Shown: piece after piece, positions 33,011-41,461 of the stretch
Layout: each line of letters starts with the position of its first letter
Numbering within the stretch: the first letter of the stretch is position 1
Assembly (NCBI GenBank): GCA_944341445.1
Contig: CALVLZ010000003.1
Span: 92,448-156,447, forward strand
Origin: an uncultured Clostridia bacterium
Lineage (GTDB): Bacteria; Bacillota; Clostridia; Christensenellales; UBA1242
Reading direction: 5' to 3'
DNA length: 64,000 nt
Program-made: the position numbers and the translations under genes
Notes under the pieces: generated by a model
Database searches by the model: none
What the model was told of the DNA's origin: nothing
The model's input: only the letters and a program-made list of their open reading frames with translations

Positions 33011-34260
33011 TATGCCACCGCCTTTTGCATATAATCTATGCCACTCACTTTGTACACAACAAAAGGTCCAAATGCATTTTCGCTTAACTTAATTTTCTTA
33101 ATATAATCTCCATAGCTTTCCAAATCTATATTTACATTTAAAACAATAGAATCTTTATATTCTATAAAAGAGCTTATAAATTCTTGCTTTAATTTTAATT
33201 CAAATTCTCCTTCTCCCAATTCAATAGGTTCAAAATCATTTTCATTACAATTTATAACAGTACGACCTATAAAATAAACGTCATCACCACTTTCACTTAT
33301 AGTATTATAATTTACTTCACCATGAATTGATTTAAATATACTATCAGTAGAAGCTCGCATTGCACCATCAGCACTTATATTAACTTTAATTGAATAATAA
33401 CTTTTTAAATCAGTTATTACTTTATCTGTTTCTTTTAAAGCTGTATCAACATAATCGCCATCTTCAAATTTATAATAATCAAACATATCACCAAACTCAA
33501 AAACAATACTTTGACTTGTTCCATATTTTAAAGAACGAATTGAATTATATAAAAGTTGTGAAAAATAATAAACGTCTAAATAAGAATAATAATTATAATA
33601 ATCCGCCCAATTCCATAATAAAGCAGTTTTAAAATATGACTCTCCAGAAGAAATAAAAGGAATATTTTCTAAATCTTTTAAATTATCAAAATTGCGGTAT
33701 TTAAATTTCATAAGAAATAAATCATCGCCTAACTGAATTTTAAAAGATGAATCTTTATTAAAAGGATTAGTTGAAAAAGTTGTAGTTTCATAATCATCAT
33801 AACTAGTATAGTTATAAATACTAGCACCATTTTTCAACCCATATGAACTAAATTTGGCATAATAATATTTAGCCAATGGCCAACCAGACTCTTCTCTATA
33901 AGGGTCTTTATCACTTACCGCTTCAGAATAATTGTACTGCCATTGCAATATATCAGTTTGTGAGTTTGCCACGAACTGCAAACCTTGTGAATAAAAATTT
34001 TCTTTATTTTCATCAACAAAATAATTAAACTTTACTTCAAATAGTTCAAGACCATTATAATTATAATTTGAAAAATAGTTTATTTCTGCGAAATATTTTT
34101 TATTTCCATCTGTTGTTTCTTGTAAACCAACTTCATATGTATTTGAAACAATTTTATCTGGTCCAAAAAATTTAATATATAAATACCAACCATCAAGACA
34201 AACACACAATAAAACTAAAACAGATGCAAACACTATGAAAATCTTTTTTATTAAACTCAT
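33010..34260 (-). CDS. phage single-span membrane protein with external domain
   Basis: A 416-aa protein with one N-terminal membrane helix (about residues 7-28) and a Tyr/Asn/Asp-rich external domain with no Cys after the anchor (Cys only within the helix). It is sandwiched by 4-nt and 1-nt overlaps between a 56-aa membrane protein and the 476-aa protein. No family recognised; a minor coat or receptor-interaction component is plausible from position. Confidence 0.5.
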   Translation of the reverse strand: MSLIKKIFIVFASVLVLLCVCLDGWYLYIKFFGPDKIVSNTYEVGLQETTDGNKKYFAEINYFSNYNYNGLELFEVKFNYFVDENKENFYSQGLQFVANSQTDILQWQYNYSEAVSDKDPYREESGWPLAKYYYAKFSSYGLKNGASIYNYTSYDDYETTTFSTNPFNKDSSFKIQLGDDLFLMKFKYRNFDNLKDLENIPFISSGESYFKTALLWNWADYYNYYSYLDVYYFSQLLYNSIRSLKYGTSQSIVFEFGDMFDYYKFEDGDYVDTALKETDKVITDLKSYYSIKVNISADGAMRASTDSIFKSIHGEVNYNTISESGDDVYFIGRTVINCNENDFEPIELGEGEFELKLKQEFISSFIEYKDSIVLNVNIDLESYGDYIKKIKLSENAFGPFVVYKVSGIDYMQKAVA

Positions 34261-34427
34261 TTTGCACCACCCAATATTCCACCAAAATTAAGCCAATCAA
34301 AAATATTTGCTATCCATTCAAAAGAAGTACCTAAAAATGTAAACAACCAACTTAACAATCTCAAAACTATAGGTCCCAAAACTATTGTTAAAATTGCTAT
34401 TAAAAAAATATATACAAATATTTTCAT
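34257..34427 (-). CDS. 56-aa hydrophobic protein, candidate coat protein
   Basis: Begins MKIFVYIFLIAILTIVLGPI, continues through an amphipathic aromatic stretch (WLFTFLGTSFEWIANIFDWL) and ends GGILGGAK. GGGGG within the upstream gene precedes ATG; its TGA overlaps the next ATG. Small size, two hydrophobic halves and location between the adsorption-like gene and membrane proteins fit a filamentous-phage coat protein (pVIII, pVII or pIX type), though a classical signal peptide cut site is not evident. Below the usual ORF-calling length. Confidence 0.5.
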   Translation of the reverse strand: MKIFVYIFLIAILTIVLGPIVLRLLSWLFTFLGTSFEWIANIFDWLNFGGILGGAK

Positions 34428-34430
34428 AAA

Positions 34431-37073
34431 CTAACCCCCTATAACAAGGGCTGAAGTATCAATGCCACTATTAGACCCATTTTCAATTTCTAAAATCTCA
34501 ATAATTTGAGTAGTTTTATTAAATTTTATATCACTTAATGAAACAGTTTTATTTTCTAAAATATCTTGCTCATTACGTTTAATATAAAACTCTGTTACAA
34601 AAGCGCCACCATCATAATTAAAAACTTTTTCATAAAAACTATTGCTAGAAACATTAAAAGTTTCACCAAATGCAGTTCCATAATTTGAAAATTTAGAATT
34701 TTCTGTATATCCACCATAAGAATAAACAATTAAACTGCTATCATTTACAAATTGCAATGATGACATACATTCAAAATTACTACCAAAAAATTTTCTAATA
34801 GAAACTTTCACTTTTACATAATCTTCTTTATTTTGTTCATAAATAGTTTTATATTCGTTATTAACATATTCTGATTTTGGACGATATTTTAAAGTAAAAC
34901 TAACAGAAGAATTTAAATTAAGGACTTCATTAACTTGTAAAAATTTGTTTTCACCATTCAAGTAATATTTATAGCCATCTAACTCAAGTTCATTGTATTC
35001 TTCAAAATATGTACTATCTAAAGAAAAATCATAACTATCTTTAAAAGCTATATTTTTATATTTATAACGATATGGATTTATAATTTGAATTAATTTAGTT
35101 CCAATACCAAAGTTATTTAATACAATACCTGTATTAGAACCCATTTCTACATTCAAAATTTCATAAGAAGTTTTTGCTTCAAAAATATTACTTACTTTAA
35201 AATTATAAAGATTATTATAATTTTTATTAGTAAATTGAATATACAATTCTAAATTTATTGGTTCTTCAAATTTATCAAAAGAATATTGCTTTAAAAAATT
35301 ATCTGGAAAGAATTTACTTAATGCAGATAATTCAATCAATTCACCATTATACGAATATGCTTTACAAAATTTTGAAGCATCTGAATAATAACTTTTACTT
35401 TCAGAAAATAACTCTAACTTAAAACTTGAATTATAATCTAAATCAGTAATTCTTAAATTTAGTTTTAAAAAATTTTCAGGATTTTTTAAATATTCTTCTC
35501 TACCAATTTTTGAATAATACAAATCCCAAAATTCATATTTTGCTGTTAAAGTCAAATTAGAAGTTATTGGATTAGAAAAATCGTATTTGCTATCACCATT
35601 AAACCAACCAATAAAATTATAACCATCAACAAATGGAATATCTGGTGTTCCAATTACAGAACCATCTTCAACAGAAAACGTATTAATATTTTTGCCATCT
35701 CTACCAACTAAAGTAACAGAATGTAAAGCTGTTGCAACATTTTCTTCTTCAAATTTAGCAACTAACTCTATATTCTCAGTTGCTGGTTTATCAAAATCAT
35801 ATTCAACACCATTTAAAAACCAACCACGGAATACATAACCATCTTTAGTAGGTTCAGTTGGCTCAGTAAATTTTAAGCCATAATCAACTGTTTCTGTTGT
35901 TATTTTTCCATCATTATTAAATGTTACAGTATATTTATTTATCTCAAATCTAGCAGTCAAAATTGTATCTTCACCAATAAAAGTATTTTTCAAATCTACA
36001 AGTTCATTTAGTTCATTATACCAACCAACAAATGTGTAATTTTCTTTTATTGGATTATCAACACTTAAATATTCTCCATATTTCAAATCATATGACTGCT
36101 CTTTGTCTTCAATTCTTAAAGTGATACTATAAACATATGGCTCATATCTCCCATACAATTTAATATCTTCTACAATCTCAGAATCAAAATCAAATTTAAC
36201 ACCATCTTCTGTATACCAACCTAAAAATTGATAATGTTCATCTGCTTTAATATTAGGTTCTTCAACTTTGGTTAATGCATTACATAATTTTTGATAGTTA
36301 CCAAATTCTGAATAAAAATTTACAGCATAAACTTTTATATTGAACTTTGCAAATAAAACTAAATCCGAATTAATAGAATATTCATCTAATTCTATCTTTT
36401 CACCATCTTCTGTATACCAACCTGCAAAAAAATAATGTTCTTTTACTGGATTTTTTACTATTAAATTTTCACCACTTTCAACTTCGTAAAAGTTTTGAAC
36501 ACCATCAATATTTAAAGTCACGTTGTATTTAGTTGTTTCAAATTTAGCTATAAGGGTTATATCTTTTACGATCTTAGAATTAAAATCAAATTTAACACCA
36601 TCTTCTGTAAACCAACCAATAAATACAGAATTTTCTTTTGATGGTTGCAATGGTTCTTCAATTTGTCTTAAGGCGTCAACTTTAACTGCATTTATTTCAT
36701 TTCCATTTTGAAAATTTACAACATATTGATTAATTTCAAAAACAGCAAATATTTTTATTTCTTTTTCAATTTTAAAGTCTTTATCATAAATCTCACCATC
36801 AGAATTAGCCCAACCAATAAAATGATAATGCTCCTTTTTTGGAATTTCCAAATCACTTAATTTAGTTCCTTTTTTAATTAACACAGGCTTTATTGTATTA
36901 TCAACACTTTGTTCAATTAATACATTTCCATTAAATAGATTATCAAAGGCTGGAACGATTTTTTCTTGATAAAATTCAACTATTTCATCTTTATAAATTA
37001 CAGCTGGCACAGCAACAGAAGTTGCAGCAACAACTGATATTAAAAAACCAACCAATACTTTCTTTTTACTCAT
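34431..37073 (-). CDS. 880-aa InlB-repeat surface protein, candidate phage adsorption protein (pIII-like)
   Basis: N-terminal anchor or signal (MSKKKVLVGFLISVVAATSV), a short linker, then seven InlB B-type (Listeria-Bacteroides, Flg_new) repeats at about residues 60-520, each with a GW core (HFIGW, VFIGW, FFAGW, QFLGW, TFVGW, VFRGW, NFIGW) and ending AxFE. The last 360 residues form two related halves, each closing with GSN(T/S)GI. There is no LPxTG and no C-terminal membrane helix. In this operon it occupies the place of the receptor-binding pIII, so I infer phage adsorption rather than host adhesion. Largest gene of the element. Confidence 0.6.
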   Translation of the reverse strand: MSKKKVLVGFLISVVAATSVAVPAVIYKDEIVEFYQEKIVPAFDNLFNGNVLIEQSVDNTIKPVLIKKGTKLSDLEIPKKEHYHFIGWANSDGEIYDKDFKIEKEIKIFAVFEINQYVVNFQNGNEINAVKVDALRQIEEPLQPSKENSVFIGWFTEDGVKFDFNSKIVKDITLIAKFETTKYNVTLNIDGVQNFYEVESGENLIVKNPVKEHYFFAGWYTEDGEKIELDEYSINSDLVLFAKFNIKVYAVNFYSEFGNYQKLCNALTKVEEPNIKADEHYQFLGWYTEDGVKFDFDSEIVEDIKLYGRYEPYVYSITLRIEDKEQSYDLKYGEYLSVDNPIKENYTFVGWYNELNELVDLKNTFIGEDTILTARFEINKYTVTFNNDGKITTETVDYGLKFTEPTEPTKDGYVFRGWFLNGVEYDFDKPATENIELVAKFEEENVATALHSVTLVGRDGKNINTFSVEDGSVIGTPDIPFVDGYNFIGWFNGDSKYDFSNPITSNLTLTAKYEFWDLYYSKIGREEYLKNPENFLKLNLRITDLDYNSSFKLELFSESKSYYSDASKFCKAYSYNGELIELSALSKFFPDNFLKQYSFDKFEEPINLELYIQFTNKNYNNLYNFKVSNIFEAKTSYEILNVEMGSNTGIVLNNFGIGTKLIQIINPYRYKYKNIAFKDSYDFSLDSTYFEEYNELELDGYKYYLNGENKFLQVNEVLNLNSSVSFTLKYRPKSEYVNNEYKTIYEQNKEDYVKVKVSIRKFFGSNFECMSSLQFVNDSSLIVYSYGGYTENSKFSNYGTAFGETFNVSSNSFYEKVFNYDGGAFVTEFYIKRNEQDILENKTVSLSDIKFNKTTQIIEILEIENGSNSGIDTSALVIGG

Positions 37074-37085
37074 ATATACCTGCCT

Positions 37086-37304
37086 TTATTTTTTATTTTG
37101 CGATAAAGCCTTAAACTCTGGTGTTTTACGATATAACAAAGCATATTCATATTTTTGATGTTCTTTCATAGCTTTGCGCATTAATTTTTTCTTACCAGTT
37201 TTACACGCATCTCTCAAATCATCTTCACTATCGTGATATTTATCTTGTAAAAATGAAAAACTATTATTAGCTAACTTTTTATGCTCTTTTTTAAAAAAAC
37301 TCAT
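37086..37304 (-). CDS. 72-aa charged protein, first part of late operon
   Basis: MSFFKKEHKKLANNSFSFLQ starts a Lys/Glu/Asp-rich helical protein. ATG 37304 is chosen because GGTGGT lies about six bases upstream; the frame is open further but without a ribosome site. No family recognised; small charged proteins at this place could be regulators or ssDNA binders. Confidence 0.5.
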   Translation of the reverse strand: MSFFKKEHKKLANNSFSFLQDKYHDSEDDLRDACKTGKKKLMRKAMKEHQKYEYALLYRKTPEFKALSQNKK

Positions 37305-37318
37305 AATTGCCACCACCT

Positions 37319-37522
37319 TTAATACAATGCTGTAACATTTAAACATGTACAACTTAGTGCTTTAAAGTTACATAAGTAAACTTTATAATCAATTAATAAA
37401 TCCTTTAAAGCTCTAATTTTCTTTTTTAATTGTTTCTTACCTAATTCGCTATCTTCAAAATAATATTGGTGTGTTGAAGTTTCCAAAACTAATTTATTTA
37501 CTAATTTATTGTTTTTTTCCAT
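37319..37522 (-). CDS. 67-aa basic protein opening the late operon
   Basis: MEKNNKLVNKLVLETSTHQY continues through a Lys-rich helix (ELGKKQLKKKIRALKDLLIDYK) to a Cys-containing tail (LCNFKALSCTCLN). The start at 37522 has GGAG eight bases before it; ATG 37537 has none. Unknown function. Confidence 0.5.
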   Translation of the reverse strand: MEKNNKLVNKLVLETSTHQYYFEDSELGKKQLKKKIRALKDLLIDYKVYLCNFKALSCTCLNVTALY

Positions 37523-37696
37523 CTTATTTTTCTCCATAATTTATTAGTGGCTCATTGGTGCTCATGCGCACTTTTAAGTCATAGTTATGTGGTGCTTAAA
37601 TTTAATTTTTGAGATTAATGAATGAAAAATGGAAAAATTTTAAAAGGAGTAGCACCACATTTTTTAAGAAGACTAGAATATGACATCTAGCAAAAT

Positions 37697-37802
37697 ATGA
37701 AAATTTTTCAATGTTTACGAATATATTTCATATTTATAATTAAGTTTATGAATATTTTTCATAAAAGTCAACAAAAAAATAATAATTATTGAAAATATTC
37801 AT
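37697..37802. promoter_or_regulatory. three operator-like repeats between late operon and repressor
   Basis: TGAAAATTTTTCA (37698-37710), ATGAATATTTTTCAT (37748-37762) and ATTGAAAATATTCAT (37788-37802) share the dyad TGAA-n4/5-TTCA and are spaced about 40-50 bp. This is the layout expected for a phage repressor controlling divergent promoters. Confidence 0.55.
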
Positions 37803-37836
37803 AAAAAATTTTAAAATTAATTAAAGGAGACAACAA

Positions 37837-38184
37837 ATGGAAAAATTAAAAGAGTATAGAAAAAAAAATAATTACACACAAATTGATATAGCTAAATATC
37901 TTAATATTGACCAGACAACTTATAGTTGTTATGAAATTGGAAAAAGCGAACCATCAATAGATACTTTAATTAAATTATCAAATTTATATAATATTGATAT
38001 AAATGAACTTTTAGGAACAAATTCAACTAATTACACAAAAGAACAACAAGAAATTTTAACAATTTTTAACCAACTAAAAGACATTGGAAAAGGCAAGTTA
38101 ATTGGCTATGCCAAATCATTATTAGAAGACCAAAACAAAAACAATAAAAAAATCATTACAAATTATATTGATTGGACTAATTAA
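37837..38184 (+). CDS. Cro/CI-type repressor
   Basis: A 115-aa Xre-family protein. NNYTQIDIAKYLNIDQTTYSCYEIGKSEPSIDTLIKLSNLYNIDINELLG is a complete helix-turn-helix domain; the short C-terminal helix may dimerise. AAAGGAG is six bases before ATG. It probably maintains lysogeny by binding the repeats just upstream. Confidence 0.85.
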   Translation: MEKLKEYRKKNNYTQIDIAKYLNIDQTTYSCYEIGKSEPSIDTLIKLSNLYNIDINELLGTNSTNYTKEQQEILTIFNQLKDIGKGKLIGYAKSLLEDQNKNNKKIITNYIDWTN

Positions 38185-38202
38185 AAGTTACAGGAGATTA
38201 AT

Positions 38203-39069
38203 ATGGGAAAATTTTGTCAAATATGTGGTAAAAATTCAGGAATATACCCGTTATGTAAAGAACACTTAAAATTAAAAGATGAAGGAAAAGTTGTCAAAGA
38301 TAATAAAACAAATAAATGGATATTATTAGATGACGATATTAACGAAGAAAATACAGAATGTATTTTATGTAATAAAGAATGTTACGAAGGACACTTATTC
38401 TGTTACGATTGTTATAATAAAGTAAAACAAATAAAAAAAGAGTTTAACCATAATCGTAAAGAAAAAGACATACAATCTCACTATTTTGATATAAGAGATT
38501 TAGTTCAAAAAACCAATAAAGTTAAACAAATAGAAGACTACTTTGTTATGATGCAAGCTCTTGCTGAAGAACTTTATAATATATATGATAATGATTATTT
38601 AATTTCCAGAGTTTATTCTGATATATTATCTTTATACAATAACAAAAAACAAAACTTAAACAAAAATAATTCTGAACAAAACGATAATTTTAATGATAAA
38701 GATTTTAGAGAAATGTGGCCAAGAGAACACCAATGCGAAGATGGTCATTATGTAAGATCATTATCTGAAATGTTAATTGATAACTGGTTATATAACCATG
38801 GTTATTTACACGCATACGAAAAAAGTGTTTACATGGATACTGACCCAGAAGCTATAGTACTTAGTGATTTTTATTTACCACAAGGTAATGTTTACATCGA
38901 ATTTTGGGGAATTGAAGATAATGAAAAATACATAAAACGCAAAGAACAAAAAATTAAATTATATAATGATAATGATTATAACAGAATAGATTTAACTGAA
39001 AAAGACATTAAAAGAATGGACGATATCATGCCTAGAAAATTAGGTGAATTCATAAAAAGGAAAAAATAA
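38203..39069 (+). CDS. zinc-ribbon plus PD-(D/E)xK nuclease-like protein
   Basis: A 288-aa protein. Two Cys clusters (FCQICGK...PLCKEH, and ECILCNKECYEGHLFCYDCY) look like zinc ribbons. The C-terminal 100 residues (YVRSLSEMLIDNWLYNHGYLHAYEKSV...LSDFYLPQGNVYIEFWGIEDNEKYIKRKEQK) follow the Vsr/UvrD-associated nuclease fold: Ser-x-x-Glu at the first helix, SDF and IEFWG as the catalytic strands. It lies between repressor and integrase, the usual place for lysogeny-expressed cargo, so superinfection defence is a reasonable inference. Confidence 0.6.
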   Translation: MGKFCQICGKNSGIYPLCKEHLKLKDEGKVVKDNKTNKWILLDDDINEENTECILCNKECYEGHLFCYDCYNKVKQIKKEFNHNRKEKDIQSHYFDIRDLVQKTNKVKQIEDYFVMMQALAEELYNIYDNDYLISRVYSDILSLYNNKKQNLNKNNSEQNDNFNDKDFREMWPREHQCEDGHYVRSLSEMLIDNWLYNHGYLHAYEKSVYMDTDPEAIVLSDFYLPQGNVYIEFWGIEDNEKYIKRKEQKIKLYNDNDYNRIDLTEKDIKRMDDIMPRKLGEFIKRKK

Positions 39070-39094
39070 AAAAATATAAAAGGTATTTTCACAA

Positions 39095-39305
39095 ATGCTA
39101 AAATTAAGTAATTTAAAAAAAGTTAAATGAACTTTTAAACTATATTGCAGAAACTGTTGGAGAACTCGATTTTATTGAAGAAAAAATAAATGAGAACAAA
39201 AACAATTTCACAGTTATAAAATTCAATAATTTAAAAAACGATAAAATAAAAAAAGTAGAATATAATAAAAGTGCTCTGATAGCCGAAAAGGAGCATGAAG
39301 AAATT
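39095..39305 (+). pseudogene. frameshifted small gene running into the integrase
   Basis: ATG 39095 with AAAGG upstream opens MLKLSNLKKVK and stops. Removing one A from the A7 run at 39115-39121 joins it to an open frame (LNELLNYIAETVGELDFIEE...) that runs without a stop into the integrase ATG in the same frame. So either a separate acidic helical protein fused to the integrase, or an N-terminal extension, has been broken by one base. Confidence 0.45.
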
Positions 39306-40349
39306 ATGAAATATAACGGCAAAACAATTTTTAAAAATAAAAAATGTAAAACATACTACACTAGATTTAGACAAAACGGAAAACAATATTATATTAGCGG
39401 AAAAACCCAAACAGAAGTTTTAAATAAATTAAAAAATGCATTAAATATTGAAACTAAAAGCAGACAAAACAAAAATTGTACCACTCTTGAAAAATGGTAC
39501 AATCAATGGTTAAACTTATATAAAATAAATATTGTTAAAGAATCAACTATTAAAGATTATGAAAAAATATTAAAAAATGTTGATAATTCCGTAATGCAAA
39601 AAGATATAAAAACAATTAATTTAAATGATATTATTAAAAATTTAAATTCAATTGATAAAGAAAGAACAAAACAAAAATTATATGAATTATTAAAAGCAAT
39701 GTTTGACAAAGCTGTTAAACATAAATTAATTAAAGAAAATATTTTTGATTTAATAGAAAAACCTAAACATTCAAAAGAAAAAGGTATTGCTTTAAATAAT
39801 GAACAACAAGAAATATTAATAAAATCTTGCAATAAAGAAACATATGGTTATTTTATAAAATTAATATTGTTTCAAGGATTAAGAATTGGTGAAGCTTTAG
39901 CAATAACTGGAAATGATATTGACTTAACAAACAATAAATTAATAATTAACAAATCAATTAACATATATGGTCAAATAGATACAACAAAAAATGAACAAAG
40001 CAATAGAATAATTCCAATTTTTAAACCAACACAAGAAATTTTACAAAATTTTAAAAACCTAAAAGAAAAAAGAATTTTTAATTTAAGTTATTACACTGCA
40101 CGTGAAACATTAAAACAAATTATAAATAAAACTAATTTGCCAAATATATCTTTACATGATTTACGACACACTTTTATAACTAACTGTAAAAATGAAAACA
40201 TACCAGAACACATTATACAAAGTTGGGTCGGTCATGAAATAGGATCAAAAGTAACTTCACAAGTTTATACTCATATAAACAGTGATAATAATTTATTTAT
40301 AAATAAATTAAACAATTCAAAATTCTACTCACATTCTACTCACGAATAA
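39306..40349 (+). CDS. int: tyrosine recombinase integrase
   Basis: A 347-aa integrase with an N-terminal AP2-like arm-binding part (NKKCKTYYTRFRQNGKQYYISGKTQTEVLNKL), a SAM-like core (TLEKWYNQWLNLYK...), and the catalytic domain: LFQGLRIGEAL (Arg), SLHDLRHTF (His-x-x-Arg), WVGHEIGS, and VYTHI (Tyr). It lies 76 bases from attR and drives site-specific insertion into tRNA-Glu. Its last codons contain the tandem ATTCTACTCAC arm sites. AAGGAG is 12 bases before ATG, rather far, in line with an upstream extension. Confidence 0.93.
   Translation: MKYNGKTIFKNKKCKTYYTRFRQNGKQYYISGKTQTEVLNKLKNALNIETKSRQNKNCTTLEKWYNQWLNLYKINIVKESTIKDYEKILKNVDNSVMQKDIKTINLNDIIKNLNSIDKERTKQKLYELLKAMFDKAVKHKLIKENIFDLIEKPKHSKEKGIALNNEQQEILIKSCNKETYGYFIKLILFQGLRIGEALAITGNDIDLTNNKLIINKSINIYGQIDTTKNEQSNRIIPIFKPTQEILQNFKNLKEKRIFNLSYYTARETLKQIINKTNLPNISLHDLRHTFITNCKNENIPEHIIQSWVGHEIGSKVTSQVYTHINSDNNLFINKLNNSKFYSHSTHE
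40322..40343 (+). other. right arm-type integrase sites inside int
   Basis: Two exact tandem ATTCTACTCAC copies, matching 27173-27194 in the same orientation; they encode the integrase C-terminus (KFYSHSTHE). Confidence 0.6.
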
Positions 40350-40376
40350 AAAAACGACTTAAAAAGTCGTTTCTTT
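40348..40376 (+). terminator. terminator after int
   Basis: AAACGACTT-AAA-AAGTCGTTT followed by a T-rich run. Confidence 0.7.
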
Positions 40377-40425
40377 TACTCATATATTGTATGTATTAAT
40401 CAAATACTCATACAATATATTGTTT

Positions 40426-40451
40426 AATTGGTAGTCCCAAGGGGAATCGAA
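40426..40451. repeat. attR within the 3' end of tRNA-Glu
   Basis: 26-nt direct repeat of attL at 27098-27123; keeps the tRNA gene whole after integration. Confidence 0.9.
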
Positions 40452-40503
40452 CCCCTGTTACCGCCGTGAAAGGGCGATGTCTTAACCGCTTGACCATGGG
40501 ACC
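40429..40503 (-). tRNA. tRNA-Glu(TTC)
   Basis: Cloverleaf GGTCCCATGGTCAAGCGGTT...CCCTTTCACGG with anticodon TTC, T-loop GTTCGATTC and encoded CCA. The acceptor stem has a G1-U72 pair. Integration target of the phage element. Confidence 0.95.
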
Positions 40504-40541
40504 AAGTATCTTTTGTTTTTGTTTATGCGTTAGCTTAAATT

Positions 40542-40618
40542 TGGTAGCGGCGGAGGGATTCGAACCTTCGACCTTTCGGGTATGAACCGAACGCTATAAC
40601 CAGCTAAGCTACGCCGCC
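40542..40618 (-). tRNA. tRNA-Met(CAT), elongator
   Basis: GGCGGCGTAGCTTAGCTGG start, anticodon arm GTTCATACC, T-loop GTTCGAATC, encoded CCA. The 5' sequence matches elongator Met rather than Ile2. Confidence 0.9.
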
Positions 40619-40622
40619 AAAA

Positions 40623-40700
<78 letters not shown>

Positions 40701-40812
40701 ATATTTCCTTAACACATAAGGCTTTTATAGTTTACTTAAAAAAGCAAAAAGTGTCAATAGTTTTTTGCAAACTTTTAAAAATTTTAAAAAACTTTAACAC
40801 TTTTTAATATTT

Positions 40813-41085
40813 TTACTTGCTTTCAAACCTAATTTCGTTTTCAGCGCCCCAACCTAAATTTTCTCTAGCATAATCTTCAACATAATCAGAGCTATTTAAA
40901 TAATCATTTGCATTTGTGTAGTCAACAATGCTTTGTTCCAAATTTGAAACGCTGTTTAGCAACAATTTTTCCTTGTTTTTTAATTCATTTATTTTAACAA
41001 ATTCAAAAACAAGAACTATTGCAAGAATAAAAATTAGAACAACAGTTACAACACTTATCCATTTAATTGCTTTTGAATTACTCAT
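40813..41085 (-). CDS. divIC: septum formation initiator DivIC/FtsB-like
   Basis: A 90-aa bitopic protein: short cytoplasmic tail, one membrane helix (about residues 8-30), a coiled coil (KINELKNKEKLLLNSVSNLEQSI), and the C-terminal DYVEDYARENLGWGAENEIRF, matching the DivIC/FtsB signature. It links FtsL-type partners in the divisome. It is downstream of yabP-yabQ, as in most Firmicutes. Confidence 0.85.
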   Translation of the reverse strand: MSNSKAIKWISVVTVVLIFILAIVLVFEFVKINELKNKEKLLLNSVSNLEQSIVDYTNANDYLNSSDYVEDYARENLGWGAENEIRFESK

Positions 41086-41092
41086 TTTTTAC

Positions 41093-41461
41093 CTACTTAA
41101 ATATTATCTTAAACATTTTTGTGGTTTTAAATTTAGTCCACATATTACTTATACCATTATATATTTTATAAAATATTTTAGCAACTAAATTTTTAATTGT
41201 TGATTGCTCAATAACAAACCCTAAAACGTAAGCACAAATTGTGTAAAGCCTTACAACTCCAAAATTTAATATGTTAACAAAATAAAAGAACACTAAAGCA
41301 AACAAAACAACAAAACAAAAATCAAAAACAAAATTTGTTATTTTTTTGTTTTTAAAAATCATTCTTGCAATAAAAAATATTTCGAAAATTAAACCAACAA
41401 TAAACCCAATTAAACACAAAAGTGCAAAAACTTTTAATTGGTTAACACTATTGTAAAACAC
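41093..41461 (-). CDS. yabQ: spore cortex biosynthesis protein YabQ
   Basis: A 122-aa membrane protein with four or so helices, starting GTG in a TAGTG overlap with the yabP stop. LKVFALLCLIGFIVGLIFEIFFIARMIF and the FVFDFCFVVLFALVFFYFVNILNFGVVRLYTICAYVLGFVI pattern fit YabQ. It localises to the outer forespore membrane and is needed for the cortex. Confidence 0.85.
   Translation of the reverse strand: MFYNSVNQLKVFALLCLIGFIVGLIFEIFFIARMIFKNKKITNFVFDFCFVVLFALVFFYFVNILNFGVVRLYTICAYVLGFVIEQSTIKNLVAKIFYKIYNGISNMWTKFKTTKMFKIIFK

Larger units (their letters stand above)
27098..40451. mobile_element. integrated inovirus-like (filamentous phage) element in tRNA-Glu, about 13.3 kb
   Basis: Bounded by 26-nt direct repeats at a tRNA 3' end, with a tyrosine integrase beside attR. 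It holds the hallmark Zot/pI-type ATPase, a rolling-circle Rep with candidate origin, candidate single-strand binding and coat proteins, a large repeat-rich candidate adsorption protein, and a divergent repressor. The morphogenesis and replication genes form one minus-strand block (37.5 to 27.2 kb); repressor, nuclease-like gene and integrase are on the plus strand. All needed parts look intact apart from a frameshifted stretch just before the integrase. Confidence 0.85.

Noticed and set aside
34431..37073. InlB-repeat gene as a host adhesin acquired independently
   Set aside because: It is embedded in the phage operon with tight overlaps on the downstream side and no cell-wall anchor.
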